Of a stretch of DNA of 24,371 nt, positions 8,801 to 19,500 are shown one piece after another. Origin of the DNA: Candidatus Mcinerneyibacterium aminivorans (GTDB lineage Bacteria > Macinerneyibacteriota > Macinerneyibacteria > Macinerneyibacteriales > Macinerneyibacteriaceae); assembly GCA_008086245.1 (NCBI GenBank), contig VSIX01000042.1, positions 1 through 24,371 on the forward strand. Reading direction: 5' to 3'. The notes under the pieces are model-generated. The model saw nothing but the letters and a program-made list of their open reading frames with translations, was not told where the DNA came from and did no database searches. Both the position numbers and the translations under genes were made by a program. How positions within the stretch are numbered: position 1 is the first letter of the stretch; each line of letters begins with the position of its first letter.

Positions 8801-9582
8801 TTATATTTTATATATGGTTTTGTCTGATTATCAAAAGGTAAAAACAATTCTGGTCTAATATTAAACATATGCTGTGTTATAAAAGAAGTTCCAATTCCTT
8901 TTACATTTAACATATTATTAAATAATTGTCTATCTAATGAATTTGTATTTTCAATTTGAAGTAAATGCTTGAAAAATTCCCAAAGTGTTCTAATATCATT
9001 CTTCCCTCTATCTTTTTTATAACGAAATGTCCACGCCATTAAAGGCATAACTGTAGGAACACCTTTAATATCATCTGGTAGTTCAGATTTAAGATTCCAT
9101 TTATCTTTAAGAAAATTTAAAATTGCTAACCTATTCTCTATTTTCATACTTCTATTAAAGTTATTAAAAAAAGTAAAAGGATCCATCACTTCAATCGGTA
9201 TTTTTTCTCCATTTTCATTCTCATCCTCAAGTTTTATTGTATTTATATCCTTAGATTTCATTTCTTTAATAATTTCAATTAATTTATCTTGCTTATTTTC
9301 ATATTCTAATACTTTATGTGCTATTTCTTTATATAAAGGGATCCAACCATAATTGAATTTGTATTTATTTGAATCTATTTTTTCAACATACCCTTCCTCT
9401 TCTATTTGCCTTAATCTATTTCTAAAAATTGTTTCTTTTTCTTCAGCATTTGAATCTACTTTATTAAATACTTCTTCTAATTTTGAGTTCATAATTTCTT
9501 TTCTTGTAAAGGTAAGTTTTTTGTTCTCTTCAACAAATTTTAATATTTCGTCTTTTAATACTCTTTTCCAGGTTAACGCCAT
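5878..9582 (-). CDS. mcrB: McrB-like AAA GTPase with multiple EVE/PUA-like reader domains
   Basis: The protein is 1234 aa from the ATG at 9582; I prefer this to an in-frame TTG 12 bases upstream because TTGGAGG lies 5 bases before the ATG. In order: a winged-helix-like start (~5-76), a helical region (~85-300), three EVE/PUA-like units (~312-406, 441-536, 570-673), each opening with a YxWxNxx-type strand and closing near an ENPxS or DNPIS turn, and then the AAA module. That module has Walker A GPPGTGKT (724-731), Walker B VLIIDEINRGN (987-997), the McrB signature MNTADRS (1044-1050) and an RRR arginine patch. A ~140-residue insertion (824-966) between Walker A and B looks like a fourth EVE-like unit (ALGWGEDIDF). 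McrB translocates DNA and activates McrC; EVE domains read modified bases. Confidence 0.88.
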   Translation of the reverse strand: MALTWKRVLKDEILKFVEENKKLTFTRKEIMNSKLEEVFNKVDSNAEEKETIFRNRLRQIEEEGYVEKIDSNKYKFNYGWIPLYKEIAHKVLEYENKQDKLIEIIKEMKSKDINTIKLEDENENGEKIPIEVMDPFTFFNNFNRSMKIENRLAILNFLKDKWNLKSELPDDIKGVPTVMPLMAWTFRYKKDRGKNDIRTLWEFFKHLLQIENTNSLDRQLFNNMLNVKGIGTSFITQHMFNIRPELFLPFDNQTKPYIKYKINDNLNIYDSFTYESYLKFIEIVRKEFSNYLLAEISHKAFISEGKEHNNVKYFWLNRSKENYEKLIKNKKSDVRTHTEEGNKRQVYSDFEKASLNDNVYIYEVSGEKKLKAIAKVVKGIHENNDGNEVITVELEKELENPLSLKLINEETDIDHMGKVFHELTSVEVEKIKELIKNKSVNYYWLNRGKETSKKLLKNGELIVKTTWEDGSIMQNYEDYQNCKKEDVVFCYEVSPAMKLFAITKVVEELHTNENEEVVLKIELVEKLDNPISMDDIKKRTGITQRNGVIHKLKKNEASKLKELIKRKNINYWIFNSNPKKWDIIQALEDDNLYTWGANQHKQEITKGDKFVIYVAGEKRGIYATGKVVSNIKTGKENEVEFKYSKSDINEERDYVEVEVLNKFLDNPISYKEILDNKILKDANFGHQGTNLEMSEREFYEILKLKGIKGENMKNKFHKNTIFYGPPGTGKTYNVVGRALKIINGEVSEDREEAIREFEDLSESGQIEFITFHQSYSYEEFIEGLKPITDDSGDIKYEIRDGVFKKIASNAKRSSRNFKFTENLEDYSFYKLSLGRKEEQSEIFDYCINNNVVALGWGEDIDFADCETKEEIATKIKQNNIREIATNFIHKFKNLLNKGDIVFISHGNLKLKAIGKITGDYFHDNNTSIRYSQFREVEWLYVLDDNFIDVSDILINKQFSRQTIYPISKEDINFKYLKNLTKENKNYVLIIDEINRGNISKVFGELITLIEEDKRLGEENEMKITLPYSKEEFGVPQNLYLIGTMNTADRSIALMDTALRRRFSFEEMMPEENHLDDLDIRGINVKKMLKTINDRIEFLYDRDHTIGHSYFLTLKNEKDKFRKLCEIFSNKLIPLLQEYFYDDWENIQIVLGDHKDQMGETVDTANSFSDEINEYRFVQSKEFDEINILGFDHENYENINTYRINSDLINAEVSPKAFIKIYDKNEREKIGKNEE

Positions 9583-9620
9583 AGAAACCTCCAATATTTT
9601 ATAGATAATAACATAATATT

Positions 9621-9649
9621 ATTTTAGATGTATAAATTGATATTATCAA
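9621..9649 (-). promoter_or_regulatory. sigma-70 promoter of the McrBC-HNH operon, with overlapping palindrome
   Basis: On the minus strand TTGATA (9649-9644) is followed after 17 bases by TAAAAT (9626-9621). The -35 box forms one arm of a 13-bp palindrome, TTGATA-T-TATCAA (9637-9649), a possible operator. The McrB start codon is about 40 bases downstream. Confidence 0.6.
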
Positions 9650-9671
9650 GATAAAACAAAACTTTCTAACA

Positions 9672-9701
9672 ACGAATTAATACTAATTTGCACTAATTTC
9701 A
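9672..9701. repeat. three decamer repeats
   Basis: ACGAATTAAT, ACTAATTTGC and ACTAATTTCA lie head to tail on a strict 10-base period, between the 82-aa gene and the McrB promoter. The same style of decamer recurs at the very end of the window (24347-24371). Confidence 0.5.
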
Positions 9702-9710
9702 AAAAAAATC

Positions 9711-9959
9711 TTAGAGGTTATTTAAATAAAAATATTGTTTCTTATTTTTATAATCTTGGTCTAATGGATAACAAACGACTTCATTAAAATTTGTATCTTT
9801 CAAATATTCATTTTTTTCCAGTAAATTCTTGAAAGCTTCTTTAGGGTTTTTCCCTTCAGAAAAACCTATTACCTGTAAATTCTGTATATCCGGCATTACT
9901 GATTCGGAATCCGGCTGGAATGTGTGGCCTTCTTTTGTTAGGAAGATGTAGTTATTCAT
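9711..9959 (-). CDS. small conserved-looking hypothetical protein
   Basis: The protein is 82 aa and soluble, with no signal peptide or membrane segment. It opens MNNYIFLTKEGHTFQPDSES and continues with a VIGFSEG turn and a KEAFKNLLEKN helix, a compact alpha/beta layout. The vocabulary is that of a real protein rather than a chance frame, and I have a vague recollection of similar short hypotheticals in other bacteria, but I assign no function. AGGTG lies ~9 bases before the ATG. The gene starts 35 bases after the stop of the radical SAM gene and ends 128 bases before the McrB start, so it may be read from the large upstream operon. Confidence 0.7.
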   Translation of the reverse strand: MNNYIFLTKEGHTFQPDSESVMPDIQNLQVIGFSEGKNPKEAFKNLLEKNEYLKDTNFNEVVCYPLDQDYKNKKQYFYLNNL

Positions 9960-9994
9960 GATTTAGCACCTAGCCATATAAAAAAATAAAAAAT

Positions 9995-12270
<2,276 letters not shown>

Positions 12271-12271
12271 A

Positions 12272-14302
12272 TTACCCCTCCCTTTCATTTATATAAATAT
12301 TCGGTTCTTTATTTTGAATTATAGTTTTTTCCTTTTCATGTGAATTTAGAATATATAGCAAATTCCAATTTTGTGTTAATTTTAATTTTTTTAATTCTTT
12401 TTTGGTCATTTCAGTCCTAGTAGCTAACAAGATCCATTGTTTAGCAATTTTAGGGATGAAATTAAGCAAATTCATTCTATGCTTTTCACTTAACCTACTA
12501 AAAGGGGTATCCATAAACAAAGGTATATTTAACCTATCTGAATTTCCAGCAAGCTGAGCTAATGCAGTTATGAAGCTTAAAGAAACAATTTGTCTTTGTC
12601 CCGCAGATATATTAGCTAAAAATCTTCTTTCTTCTTTATCTAATACTTCTAAAGTATAGTCTCCTTTTATTTCTAAACCTTTAAAATTCTTCTTTCCAGT
12701 ATCATCAATTAATTTATTAAAATTATAATTAGATTTTTCCTCTAATTCATCAACAATTTCAATCACGAATTCATTTTTAATATTATGTAATACTTTTTTC
12801 GTTTCTAAAACCAAATCTCTTTTTTGGGTTAAATCATTTTTTATTTGATGTTCTTTTTCAGCTTTTTTTATTTCCTTTTTAAATTCACTTAATTTTTTTT
12901 CTTTTTCTTTTATTTCTTTTTCTAAATCTTTAATTTTTAATTTATATTTTTCAATATTTTGAACTAATTTTTTTCTCGTTTCTTCCATTTTTGAAATATC
13001 AAAATTGGGGGTTTTACCTTCAATTGTTTCATTAATTTTTTCAATTTGACTATCATATTCTTCAATATTCTCAGTTATTAGTCCGTGTTTTTTTAAAAGA
13101 TCTCTCATTTCACTTTTATTACTTTCTAATATTTGTTTAAGTTCTCCAATTTTCTTATCATATTTTATAATAGTAGAATCGAAAGATTTCCCTGTAGATT
13201 TGTTTTTCCATTTAATTAATTCTTTATATTCTTCAGAATCTTTTTTAATATCTCTACCACAAATGCACTTCATCTCTTTCAATAATTTTTCTATAAATTC
13301 CTTTTTTATATCTGAAGGAATTTCTCCTTTTTCTCTTTTTTGCTCAATATCATTTTCAATATTAACCAAAATATCATTTGATAATATTAAATTGGCTTTT
13401 CTAAGAAATTTTTTTATCTCATTATTTAAACTCTCTTTTTTCTTTATCTCATTTTTTCTTTCTTTTTCTAATTCTTTTCTTTTCAATATGTCTTCTTTAA
13501 TCTTTTCATATTTTGACATTTTTTTATCAATATTCTTTTTTTCATCAATGGCAAGTTTTTTTTGCTTTTTAATATCTTTTACCTTTTCCTTATAATCTTC
13601 TATTTTTTCCTCCAATTGTCGATGTTGTTTTAATAACTTTTTATATCTTCCAGTACTAATCTTTTCTAGAGATTTATTTATTTTCTTTTCTATCAATTTT
13701 AAAACTTCCAAAGAATCATTTAAATCATCTATATTAAGTATTTTTTTTATTCCTTGTTGAATTTCCTCTTTTTGTTCAGTATCAACTCTTGTTAATTTTT
13801 CTATTTTTTCTCCATCAAAAAGAAAAAAATGAGCAATACGTTTATCTATTATTTTATTAATTATTTCACTAATTTTTTCTTCATTATCTATAATTTTGTT
13901 TCCGGAATCTTTTCTAATTGTTAATTTAACTTCATCATTTTCATCTTCATAGATTTCTTTATTTTCTTTTACTGCATTTAATGACCTTTCAATTCTATAT
14001 CTTTTTGATTTATAATTAAAATCTAAAACAACCTTACATTCAGCTTTTCCTTCTTCCTTCAGTTTAGCAAGATTTGTTAAATATATCTTTGAACCATTTA
14101 TATTTGAATTTCCTTCATCCTGTTCAATATATCTGTCTCCGTATAAAACATATATTAAGGCTCTAAACAATGTAGTTTTCCCCAATCCATTTTCTCCTAT
14201 AACGACTACTACATTAGAATTTACATTTTTTTTATTAAAAACAATTTCTTGTTTTCCATAATATTGTTTAAAATTTGTTAAAACCATTTTGTTAATAATC
14301 AT
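12272..14302 (-). CDS. DndD-like SMC/ABC ATPase
   Basis: The protein is 676 aa, close to the usual ~650-670 aa of DndD. Walker A is GENGLGKTT (36-44); HFFLFDGEKIEKL (158-170) is the FDGE element typical of DndD and related Rad50-like ATPases; the ABC signature is ISAGQRQIVSLS (565-576); Walker B is IPLFMDTPFSRLS (593-605). Between ~205 and 510 is a long Lys/Glu coiled coil with a central CICGR (C346, C348), a reduced zinc-hook-like apex. DndD is the ATPase of the DNA phosphorothioation machinery, but this architecture is shared with other RecF/Rad50-type defence ATPases. GGAGG lies 5 bases before the ATG, and the start overlaps the 57-aa gene by 4 bases. Confidence 0.8.
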   Translation of the reverse strand: MIINKMVLTNFKQYYGKQEIVFNKKNVNSNVVVVIGENGLGKTTLFRALIYVLYGDRYIEQDEGNSNINGSKIYLTNLAKLKEEGKAECKVVLDFNYKSKRYRIERSLNAVKENKEIYEDENDEVKLTIRKDSGNKIIDNEEKISEIINKIIDKRIAHFFLFDGEKIEKLTRVDTEQKEEIQQGIKKILNIDDLNDSLEVLKLIEKKINKSLEKISTGRYKKLLKQHRQLEEKIEDYKEKVKDIKKQKKLAIDEKKNIDKKMSKYEKIKEDILKRKELEKERKNEIKKKESLNNEIKKFLRKANLILSNDILVNIENDIEQKREKGEIPSDIKKEFIEKLLKEMKCICGRDIKKDSEEYKELIKWKNKSTGKSFDSTIIKYDKKIGELKQILESNKSEMRDLLKKHGLITENIEEYDSQIEKINETIEGKTPNFDISKMEETRKKLVQNIEKYKLKIKDLEKEIKEKEKKLSEFKKEIKKAEKEHQIKNDLTQKRDLVLETKKVLHNIKNEFVIEIVDELEEKSNYNFNKLIDDTGKKNFKGLEIKGDYTLEVLDKEERRFLANISAGQRQIVSLSFITALAQLAGNSDRLNIPLFMDTPFSRLSEKHRMNLLNFIPKIAKQWILLATRTEMTKKELKKLKLTQNWNLLYILNSHEKEKTIIQNKEPNIYINEREG

Positions 14303-14472
14303 AAATCCTCCTTAATAATAAAATCATCCAATTTTTTGAAAATTCTACTTGCAATTTCTTTTTTATATACATCTTTTTGTAAAAGTTCATAAATACTATA
14401 AAAAATATCTTCTATTTCTTTTTTGTCATTTTTTAGTTTTTCCTTTATTCTTTCATTAATTTCCTTTTCCAC
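14299..14472 (-). CDS. 57-aa charged helical protein (GTG start)
   Basis: This gene starts GTG at 14472, with AAGGAGG 7 bases upstream; the site runs into the stop of the helicase gene. It ends in a TGA that overlaps the DndD-like start by 4 bases. The product opens MEKEINERIKEKLKNDKKEI and ends with a KEIASRIFKKLDDFIIKEDL helix: all predicted helical, highly charged, no cysteines. The ribosome-binding site and overlap on both sides make it a real gene. No in-frame ATG exists near the start. I recognise no family. Being locked between helicase and ATPase, it could be a small adaptor or DndE-sized DNA-binding subunit, but it lacks anything I would call DndE-like. Confidence 0.75.
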   Translation of the reverse strand: MEKEINERIKEKLKNDKKEIEDIFYSIYELLQKDVYKKEIASRIFKKLDDFIIKEDL

Positions 14473-14473
14473 T

Positions 14474-16552
14474 TTAAACCTCCTTGTTTTTTATATTTTT
14501 TTTATATATATCCCATGGTTTTAAATCCAATAAAAACTCTAAATTAAATTTTCTTAAGATCGGTAATACTTTTTTTCTAGCTTCATATTTGTTCAAGGCA
14601 TTACCTGCCATTTCAGAAAATCTTGGCATTTCTTTTTCCAATATTTTTTTTGAAACCTCCATATATTTATAATTTATAGGCGGGATGACTACTAAATCAT
14701 ATAATTTAGCATAATCTTTATTTTCAGCAGGTCGCAATATCCTACCTCTCCGTTGTATGAATTCTCTAGGATTTGAAGTACTTGCTAAAATAAAGGCATT
14801 TTGAATTGAAGGAATATTTAAACCTTCATCTAAGCATTTCATAGCTAATATAACATTTACTTCTCCTTTCTTAAATTTATCAAGAATTCTTTTTTTAGAA
14901 AAGTTATCTGGAGTAGTTTCATAGTCAATTTTTCTAGCATTAATTTCTAAGTCTAATAACAAATCATGGACTTTATCTATTTCGCCTTTTGCACAATAAA
15001 CTAATGTATGTTTAATAGATTTATGATTTTTTTGAAATTCCTCAAACTTTTCTTTAAAAACATGAATTTTATTGGCTGCTTTTTTAATGATTTTTGCTCT
15101 ATCCCGGTTTAATTTCTCTAGATAATCATTTCCCTCTTCATCATCTTTTTTATGTCTGTAATGCAACTTATTAATTTTAGCTGTTAATTCTTCATATTCT
15201 CCTAACTCATATTTATTTAATTTTACTAAAATAGGATAGTACTTATATTCGGTTAAAAAGTTATTTTCAATTGCTTTTGATAAATTATATTTTAATACTC
15301 TTGAACCAAAATAATCAATTATTTTTTTAGTTCCTTTTTCATCATACCATCTTCTAGGTGTAGCAGATAATCCTATCCTATAATTATATTTACTAATTAA
15401 AGCTTTACTAAACTTATCAGCACCCAAATAATGGCATTCATCACCAATATATAATATGTTTCCATTGATTTTACTAACTACTTTTATAAAATCCTTATCA
15501 CTTACTTTATTATGAGTTGTTATAATAAATAATGTTTTTTTAAATCCTAAATTATAATTTTGAATTTTTGATATTAATTTATTTTTCCATTTACCACTAC
15601 ATTTAAAAGGTTTAAATCCAAATTTTCGAGATTCTTCAGCCCATTGATTTATTAAATGGGACTGAGGTGCTGATACAATTACTGCTAATTTATTTACTTT
15701 TTTATATAATTTGATAGCAATAGCTAACGATGTAAAAGTTTTCCCCGTACCAGTAGCCATATGCAATATACCCTTTTTCTTTTCCATCCAATTTTTTAAT
15801 GCCTTCATTTGATAATTTCTAAGTTTTACCCCATCTGGTATCGAAATTCTATTCTTCTTTTTAATAGGAGATTCATAGGGTCTTTCCCCATATTCAGTAA
15901 ATTTTACTATTTTTTTCTTTATTGCTTTAGACATTTTGTAAGTATCAAAAAAACTATCCTCACCATTCCATATATCTAATAATTTATTTTGATGATTATT
16001 TATATATGCTTTTTGCCCCTCCCTCCAAGAACAAAAAACAGAAAGACTTTCTCCATTCAATAATCCATGTTTTGAATCATTATAAGATCCATGTATAACA
16101 ACACTATTTTTTTCTTCATCTCTAAAAAAAGCAACCTTGTTATGATAATCCCCCTTTTTATTTAATGGTATTGCAAATCTAAACTCAATTAATTCATCAG
16201 CAATCAACCAAGCAAGAGCAACTAAAGTTTTCTTGGTTAAAGTCTCTTCTAAATTATCTACTTCTTGTCTTATCGTTTCATATAAAAGTTCATTTGATTT
16301 AGCTTTTTCTCCTTTACAAATAGCCTTCCAATCTTTTTGACTAAGATTAGGAGATGTAATAATTTTAGCATTTCCTTCATTCTTAACTAACTCTTTTAAT
16401 CCTTTACTTGCAGATTCTAGCCATCCGGATGTAAAATAACCTACTCCTCTAAAATATAACGTAGATTCAGATAATAAAGGGACGAATAAGTCCTCTATCA
16501 AATCATCATTTGAAGTATCATAAACATATTTCAGATTAAGATTTTTTAACAT
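14474..16552 (-). CDS. PLD-family nuclease fused to SF2 helicase
   Basis: The protein is 692 aa. The N-terminal ~200 residues form a phospholipase D-type nuclease half-site: HNK (H137, K139) and GSYN (G155-N158) followed by NGESLSVF, the HxK...GSxN layout; one such motif usually means a dimeric active site. Residues ~240-640 are an XPB/type I R-like SF2 helicase: MATGTGKT (265-272), DECH (371-374), LSATPRR (395-401), and a motif VI region with FIQRRGRILRP. The enzyme should translocate on duplex DNA by ATP hydrolysis and cut through the PLD domain. The start overlaps the 1215-aa gene by 17 bases, with AAGGA upstream. PLD-helicase fusions are common in defence islands. It is the likely effector of this operon. 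Confidence 0.88.
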   Translation of the reverse strand: MLKNLNLKYVYDTSNDDLIEDLFVPLLSESTLYFRGVGYFTSGWLESASKGLKELVKNEGNAKIITSPNLSQKDWKAICKGEKAKSNELLYETIRQEVDNLEETLTKKTLVALAWLIADELIEFRFAIPLNKKGDYHNKVAFFRDEEKNSVVIHGSYNDSKHGLLNGESLSVFCSWREGQKAYINNHQNKLLDIWNGEDSFFDTYKMSKAIKKKIVKFTEYGERPYESPIKKKNRISIPDGVKLRNYQMKALKNWMEKKKGILHMATGTGKTFTSLAIAIKLYKKVNKLAVIVSAPQSHLINQWAEESRKFGFKPFKCSGKWKNKLISKIQNYNLGFKKTLFIITTHNKVSDKDFIKVVSKINGNILYIGDECHYLGADKFSKALISKYNYRIGLSATPRRWYDEKGTKKIIDYFGSRVLKYNLSKAIENNFLTEYKYYPILVKLNKYELGEYEELTAKINKLHYRHKKDDEEGNDYLEKLNRDRAKIIKKAANKIHVFKEKFEEFQKNHKSIKHTLVYCAKGEIDKVHDLLLDLEINARKIDYETTPDNFSKKRILDKFKKGEVNVILAMKCLDEGLNIPSIQNAFILASTSNPREFIQRRGRILRPAENKDYAKLYDLVVIPPINYKYMEVSKKILEKEMPRFSEMAGNALNKYEARKKVLPILRKFNLEFLLDLKPWDIYKKNIKNKEV

Positions 16553-19500
16553 TTAACAAATCCTTAATAATTACTTCATTTTCTCTAAATTCATATAATC
16601 CTTTTGTATAAGTTTTATAATTCTTAGGTATAGATTTTATAATAAAGTCAATTTTTCTTAACTCTTTTATTAATCTTTTTATCCTAACATGTCCATCAAA
16701 GTTTTCTTTAACAAAATAATATATAAAATCTTGTTCAGATTGTATATTTCTTGTATTATCCTCAAATAATACAATTTCATCATTATATCCCAACAATAAC
16801 AAACCCGGAAATCCATCTATAAAATATTTTATCATATCTGTTGTCCATTTAAGGTTATTTTTAACTTTTGGGAATTCTACATTTTTATCAAATATAACTT
16901 CTTTTAAAGATATATAATAATTATTGCTATTTTCAATACTCTCAACGATTAAATCAAATAGTAAGTTTTTCTTTTTTTCATTAATTCCAATATTCGCTAT
17001 GTGGATATATTCTTTTCTTTTTTCAATTGTTACGATTTTTTCATTATAATTTAACCAATTATACAAAGCAGTTTTCTTAAATTTTAACCTATCCAAAAAC
17101 TCTCTTTTTATTGTTGAAAAAAACACTGGACCATTTTTCCTTTTGATAAATTTTAATATCGCTCTTTTTTTATTAAAATTATCTATATATTTGTCTAATA
17201 TAATAGGATATTTTGGTAAATAAAAACTCACATCTTTATTAGATTTTAAAATTTCATATAAACAATAACTACTGTAAATTCCCTTTATTTTATAGTAAGC
17301 TTTTTTCTCATAATATATTTTTTTAATTGATACTATTTCCCTATTCTTTAATCTTTTACGAATTTTTTTAATAAGGTTATCAAGAATATCTGATTTTATA
17401 TTTAATTCACTTCTTAAAAAGTATTTTTTTATATCAACTCTTATTATTTCATTTGAGGTATATAAGGGATGAAGCATATACTTTTTCCACCCTCTTTTTT
17501 CAACAAATTCTTTTTTTATTAAATCATAATTAATAGGCTTGTTAAATTTTTTTAAAAAATCAATTATATCAGACTCTCTGGTTGAAAATTCATAGTTGTT
17601 GGATTTATAAATCCAAGGAGATTTCGGATAATAAAACTTTTTGGGGTAAAATATTTTAATTAAAGAATGCAAATGATAATAACTTTTAATTTTTAATCTA
17701 TTACATGTTTCTATATTATCCTCATATAATCTTTTACAAAATATTTGGTATATATTTTCCTTGTCAAAAATGCTTTCAATATTTTTTATAATATCTTCCA
17801 AATCCTCTTTTTTAACATTAATATGATCTTTATGGAGATAAACTCCTCTATCTATAATTAAATAATCATTATTCCTTCTTGTAATAATAGAGACAATATT
17901 TCTTGTGCTAATATTATCTATATTATCACAAAATATTTTACAATAATATTTCTTAAATTTTTTAGTATCTTTTTTTCTATCAAACCCATTTGAAAAATAA
18001 TTTTTAAATATCGCTTTAAATTTTTTATGTTTATTCATCCCTTTAAGTGATAATTTACCATTCTTTTCAACAAATTTTGAATAAACTATTTCTTCTAAAC
18101 ATTCATCATTTCTTTTTGTATAATCGCTAAACTTCTTTCCAAATTCAAAATATAAATAATTTTCAATCGTAGCTTTTTCTATATTTATTTTTCCAAATTT
18201 TGATTGTATTTTTGAAATTACATTATTGATTAACTTATTTATTTTTTTAATATTAATATCAAGAAAATACTCACCTTTGAACACTTTCACTTTCTTTTTA
18301 TTTAAAAAATATTTTATAATATCATATTCCTTAATTTCTTTTGAGTTAAAAAAGCTATTTATTTTGATAATTAATCTTTTATTTAAAGATTTTTTTAATA
18401 TTCCCAAGTATAAATTTATTACATTAAAATAATTACTTTTATAATTTTTCTTTAATATTTGTCTCACTCTTTCTCTAGATATATTATATTTATCACCAAT
18501 TTTTTCTAAAGTGTAATGTTTAATATTTCTATAATAAATTATTTCCCAAGCTCTTGTACTAATATTATTAGGATAATAATCTTTATATTTAATTTTTTCT
18601 ATTATTTTATTAAATCGATTTTTAATTTTTTGTTTTCTTATATCCTTATTTTTATTAACTAGATATTCAAATATAATATTCTTATTATCCTCTGAATAGA
18701 GATCAAAACCCATACATAATACTTCATTATAATTACAATTTGTAAGTTTTTTTATATTATCATTTTCTATATTTCTTTGATAAACTTCTTTATATACTTT
18801 AAAGCTTTTATTTTTATAATTAATCCAATAATGGTCTTTATTTAATTCACTTCCTAATAATTCTCTAAATTTTGATATTTTAACCTTCCCAACACCTTTA
18901 TATTTTTTATAATTATCCAACTTTAAATTTAGATTTTTAAGATAATATATGTTATCTTCTAATAATTTATTAATTATTTTTTTTATCTTCTTTCCTTTCT
19001 CAACTTTTTTTAAATTTTCTAAAGGATAATCCTTATACATAAATGCTTTTTTAAGTAGTTTTTTTTCATCATTGATGTTACTAATATTATTAATTAAATT
19101 ATAAACTTTAAGTAACTTTTTAATAAATATTTTTAATTTATTTTTTTTGTCTTTTTTCATGACAATATCAAATATTTCAAACACTTTTACAAGGTCAGAA
19201 TTTATATTATAATATTTGGGTAAAAAATTTAAAACTTCTTCATTTATTAAGTTATTAGGAATATTAATTTTAAAAAAATTTGAATATTTTACTTCTTTAT
19301 CATTTATATCATTTTTCTCATAGTTATTAATCTGATTTATGAACAATTTTGCTTTTTTTATCCCAACTCCCCTATAACTAAGTAAAAACTGAAATTTGTT
19401 TTTTGGTAAATCAGAAATATATATAATTTTGTCTTTCTTTAATGCTCTAACTATTTTATTTAATAATGAATTTTGGATGATGTCTTCTATTTTTATTTTA

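Noticed and set aside
3524-9582. Reading the McrBC-HNH genes as part of the radical SAM operon
   Set aside because: A good TTGATA-17-TAAAAT promoter and a 128-base gap precede McrB, so it is treated as a separate unit, although readthrough is possible.
13200-13595. 131-aa plus-strand open frame
   Set aside because: It is the antisense of the coiled-coil part of the DndD-like gene; the Phe/Ser/Ile-rich product is what Lys/Glu codons give when reversed.
12272-14302. Assigning a complete Dnd phosphorothioation system
   Set aside because: No DndA, DndB, DndC or DndE is recognisable in the window; only the ATPase and one associated protein resemble Dnd parts.
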